NCBI GenBank assembly: GCA_036505615.1
Contig: DASXTB010000174.1
Coordinates: 1-7,882 of the forward strand
Source: DASXTB01 sp036505615
GTDB lineage: Bacteria; Acidobacteriota; UBA6911; JACQSX01
Direction: 5' to 3'
DNA: 7,882 nt
Shown: piece after piece, positions 5,977 to 7,882 of the stretch
Layout: each line of letters begins with the position of its first letter
Numbering within the stretch: position 1 is the stretch's first letter
Translations under genes and position numbers: made by a program
The notes under the pieces: generated by a model
Databases searched by the model: none
The model's input: only the letters and a program-made list of their open reading frames with translations
What the model was told of the DNA's origin: nothing

Positions 5977-6261
5977 CTACCGCTGTGCCGAGCCCCCTGC
6001 GATTGAGGGAACGATGGAAATGTTGTCAGTCTCTTTTACGGCGGTGGCTTCTTTCTGCAGATATCGGACGTCTTCGTCGTTCAAATAAACGTTTACGAAG
6101 GCGCGCAGTTTGCCGTCGTCCGTATACAGATGCCTGCGCAGTTCGGGGTGCCGCACCACCAGGCCGTAGAGAGCTTCACCAACCGTCGCGGCCTTTACCT
6201 CCACCGCCGGCTCTTTGCCGGCATACTGACGCAAGGGCGTGGGAATTTGGATCTTAGGCAT
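5977..6261 (-). CDS. cysO: CysO/ThiS/MoaD-family ubiquitin-like sulfur carrier with a C-terminal extension
   Basis: A 94-residue beta-grasp protein. It opens MPKIQIPTPLRQYAG and contains AFVNVYLNDEDVRYL (54-68), closely resembling mycobacterial CysO (IPTxLRxxxG; FVNIYVNDEDVR), and ends IVPSIAGG at 83-90. CysO carries sulfur as a C-terminal thiocarboxylate, which CysM uses to make CysO-cysteine. The oddity is the end: mycobacterial CysO stops at Gly-Gly, whereas here Ser-Ala-Gln-Arg follows before TAG (5977-5979). The diglycine must therefore be exposed by proteolysis before MoeZ can adenylate it. I chose the ATG at 6261 by family fit; a longer in-frame start at 6330 would overlap the upstream hairpin and mec. 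No Shine-Dalgarno is visible. It lies between mec and moeZ on one strand. Confidence 0.93.
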   Translation of the reverse strand: MPKIQIPTPLRQYAGKEPAVEVKAATVGEALYGLVVRHPELRRHLYTDDGKLRAFVNVYLNDEDVRYLQKEATAVKETDNISIVPSIAGGSAQR

Positions 6262-6300
6262 GTGTAGATGATGCCACAAGCAGCCCCCAAGATTCACTCT

Positions 6301-6338
6301 TGGCCAGTGTGGCAAGCGCGCCCGCGCCACACTGGCTA
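6301..6338 (-). other. GC-rich intercistronic stem-loop between mec and cysO
   Basis: GCCAGTGTGGC (6303-6313) and GCCACACTGGC (6326-6336) are perfect 11-base complements. A further G-U and T-A pair extend the stem at 6301-6302/6337-6338. In the 12-base loop, three more G-C pairs can form around CGCC with AA bulged. On the transcript the hairpin begins within the mec stop codon and is not followed by a U-run. It is therefore more likely an RNA-stability, processing or partial-attenuation element than a full terminator. Confidence 0.75.
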
Positions 6339-6767
6339 GGTCACGTCAATCTTCTCGTCTACAAACTTTTTATCGTTTTCGTCTGTCCCTGCGAGCTCAA
6401 ACGAATTCGTCAACACAGCTTTACCCTTTTCTACGCTGGTGATGACATAGGAGCATCCAATCCAATGCGCTTCGGCGAGATCGGTTTGAGACCAGCGCGC
6501 CGGATGATCAGGGTGCGAGTGGTAGAAGCCGACAATGTCCTCTCCTCGCACCCGCCCCTCACGCTGAATGCGAACCAGTTCACGAGGATCGATGTTGTAA
6601 CGGTTCTGAGGCGAGTCCGAGCGAGTATTTCCGCAGCGCGCAATCGATGTAACCGCGCGCGAATCTCCATCCATCTGGCCGAGCAGCACGCCGCAACACT
6701 CGTGAGGATAAGTCTCCTCACCGTGGCGGCGAACTTGCTCGTAAGCTGGCTTGCCAATCTTCAGCAT
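6336..6767 (-). CDS. mec: Mec-type JAMM/MPN+ zinc peptidase for CysO
   Basis: A 143-residue single JAB1/MPN+ domain. The JAMM motif is complete: Glu23 in PHECCGVLLG, His83 and His85 in FYHSHPDH, Ser93 and Asp96 in WSQTD, with the canonical HxH-x7-S-xx-D spacing. Asn58 in NRYNIDP and the PRELVRIQRE helix are typical of the bacterial Mec group. Mycobacterial Mec+ cleaves CysO-cysteine after Gly-Gly to release cysteine. Here the same enzyme is the best candidate to remove the SAQR tail of the CysO precursor as well (inference, with QbsD acting on QbsE as a family precedent). The ATG at 6767 is preferred: the frame upstream to 6812 only translates the heptamer repeat. The ribosome-binding site is weak (GGAAA inside the repeat). 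It is the second gene of the operon, 54 bases after cysM. Confidence 0.92.
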   Translation of the reverse strand: MLKIGKPAYEQVRRHGEETYPHECCGVLLGQMDGDSRAVTSIARCGNTRSDSPQNRYNIDPRELVRIQREGRVRGEDIVGFYHSHPDHPARWSQTDLAEAHWIGCSYVITSVEKGKAVLTNSFELAGTDENDKKFVDEKIDVT

Positions 6768-6770
6768 AGG

Positions 6771-6821
6771 GATTTCCAATTTCCAATTTCCAATTGTTTT
6801 ACAAATTGGCAATCGGAAATC
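6771..6821. repeat. heptamer array with inverted partner in the cysM-mec gap
   Basis: TTTCCAA occurs three times in tandem (6773-6793). An 18-base arm at 6771-6788 pairs with 6804-6821: 16 Watson-Crick pairs, one G-U and one mismatch, with a 15-base loop. A 7-base shift also gives partial pairing. The outer arm abuts the cysM stop codon (6822-6824), and the heptamers end 3 bases before the mec start. No terminating T-run follows on the minus strand. Confidence 0.8.
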
Positions 6822-7847
6822 TCACCCTTCTTCCCAAAACCTCTCGCTTAAATACTTGTCCCCGGAATCGCAAAGGATGGTCACAAATATGCCGGGTTCG
6901 CCTTTCTTCAACTTTTGCGCGACTTGCAGACAGCCGACAACCGAGGCGGCTGCGGAAATCCCCACCAGCAATCCTTCTTCTCGGGCCAACCGTTTGGCCA
7001 TAGCGTACGCATCTTCAGTCGCGATGCCGAGATCCATGTCGGCGAGCGAAGGATCATAAATCCTGGGCACGATGGCGCTGGACATATTTTTGGCGCCTTC
7101 AATGCCGTGAAAAGGGGAATCAGGTTGCAGCGAGACGCAGCGAATTTGCGGATTCAATTCCTTCAACCGCCGCGCTGTACCCACAAACGTGCCACTGGTT
7201 CCCATCATGGAAACGAAATGGGTGACGCGTCCTTCCGTCTGTTGCCAGATTTCATTGGCGGTGCCGTGATAGTGCGCGCGCCAGTTGGCATCGTTGGAAT
7301 ACTGATCGGCATAGAAATATTTTTCGGGATGTTCCGCTGCAAGTTCGCGCACTTTGCGAATCGCCCCATCCGATCCTTCGCCCGGGTCGGTGTAGATAAT
7401 GTTCGCGCCATACGCCTGCAGGATGCGCTTGCGCTCGACGGAGACGTTTTCCGGCATGCACAGCGTCACTTGGAAACCCTGCGCTGCGCCGATCATGGCA
7501 TAGGCAATCCCTGTATTTCCGCTGGTGGAATCCAGCAACGCCTTACCCGGCCCAAATTTTCCGCTGCGACGCGCTTCAGCCACGATGTTTGCGGCGGCGC
7601 GATCTTTAACCGAGCCGCCGGGATTCATCCACTCGGCTTTCCCCAGGATCTCAACGCCCGGCAACTCACGCGTCAGCCGATCCAAACGTAGAAGCGGAGT
7701 GTTGCCGATACGATCCAAACTTCGTTGACCCAGAACAGCGTGGCGTTTCTCTCTTATCTCCGGAGTGAACGTGAGTGTCTCCTCTTGCGCCGCTGATTGA
7801 GACGGAAGCTTGTTCGCTGGATTAATTTTCGGAGACACGCGCCGCAT
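6822..7847 (-). CDS. cysM: CysM-type PLP-dependent cysteine synthase using CysO-thiocarboxylate
   Basis: A 341-residue fold-type II PLP enzyme. Visible motifs are IGNTPLLRL (47-55), the PLP lysine Lys81 in NPGGSVKDR, the substrate loop STSGNTG (107-113), and the phosphate-binding loop MMGTSGT (214-220). CMPENVSVERK (130-140) and GIEGAKNM (248-255) match the mycobacterial CysM group rather than CysK. CysM forms an aminoacrylate from O-phosphoserine (or O-acetylserine) that attacks CysO-thiocarboxylate, giving CysO-cysteine. Mycobacterial Arg220, which selects O-phosphoserine, aligns with Lys253 here. The ATG at 7847 leaves about 40 residues before the conserved core, longer and more polar than usual; a TTG at 7862 would add five more. 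No Shine-Dalgarno is seen, so the start is uncertain. It is the first visible gene of the cysM-mec-cysO-moeZ operon; the promoter is probably beyond the window edge. Confidence 0.9.
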   Translation of the reverse strand: MRRVSPKINPANKLPSQSAAQEETLTFTPEIREKRHAVLGQRSLDRIGNTPLLRLDRLTRELPGVEILGKAEWMNPGGSVKDRAAANIVAEARRSGKFGPGKALLDSTSGNTGIAYAMIGAAQGFQVTLCMPENVSVERKRILQAYGANIIYTDPGEGSDGAIRKVRELAAEHPEKYFYADQYSNDANWRAHYHGTANEIWQQTEGRVTHFVSMMGTSGTFVGTARRLKELNPQIRCVSLQPDSPFHGIEGAKNMSSAIVPRIYDPSLADMDLGIATEDAYAMAKRLAREEGLLVGISAAASVVGCLQVAQKLKKGEPGIFVTILCDSGDKYLSERFWEEG

Positions 7848-7882
7848 AGGTATTGGGTCCAACCGTGACTAACGTAATGAGC

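Noticed and set aside
5977..5991. Frameshift or sequencing error making the SAQR tail of CysO
   Set aside because: The bases around the GG codons read cleanly in frame to a TAG. A one-base error cannot be excluded from the sequence alone, but nothing in the sequence points to one.
6915..7691. 258-codon plus-strand open frame opposite cysM
   Set aside because: It lies wholly inside cysM on the other strand. Its translation shows no recognisable motif, while the cysM frame has full PLP-enzyme motifs.
1..7882. tRNA, rRNA, CRISPR array, transposase or phage genes
   Set aside because: A scan by eye on both strands found no T-loop/acceptor pairs, spaced identical repeats, or recombinase motifs.

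Overview
The window looks like chromosomal DNA of an acidobacterium (Acidobacteriota, Terriglobia/Koribacter type). The grounds are an IspD with the phylum-like insertion before its PSKQF motif, two small lineage-restricted exported or anchored proteins, mid-to-high GC, and AT-rich degenerate 7-base repeats in several gaps. This assignment is inferred by eye; no database search was run. No phage, IS element, CRISPR array, tRNA or rRNA was seen.

Left part (1-2466). On the minus strand lie the 5' end of ispD, a VOC/glyoxalase-fold protein, and a four-helix membrane PIN-TRAM protein of the YacL type. A plus-strand anchored protein of unknown function (817-1299) sits between the last two. In Bacillus and relatives yacL directly precedes ispD, so this looks like an old yacL-ispD neighbourhood interrupted by two accessory genes, with an inverted heptamer repeat (1301-1352) at one edge.

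Middle part (2467-4755). A zinc-free quinone-oxidoreductase-type MDR enzyme (2758-3720) is followed by a 536-base stretch with no credible gene. That stretch is rich in nested inverted repeats: a hairpin followed by eight T (3959-4023), a possible three-way-junction RNA of about 104 bases (4040-4143), and two further hairpins leading to a small secreted protein (4257-4646). A textbook intrinsic terminator (4676-4702) closes that gene and separates it from the convergent operon on the right.

Right part (4756-7847). Four minus-strand genes in the order cysM, mec, cysO, moeZ form an apparently complete protein-thiocarboxylate cysteine pathway of the kind known from Mycobacterium tuberculosis. 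MoeZ adenylates the sulfur carrier CysO and loads sulfur onto its C-terminal glycine. CysM joins CysO-thiocarboxylate to an activated serine, and the JAMM peptidase Mec releases cysteine. Two features stand out. CysO does not end in Gly-Gly but carries four extra residues (SAQR), implying a precursor that must be clipped, most likely by Mec. Each of the three intercistronic gaps (48-74 bases) also holds a different repeat or hairpin.
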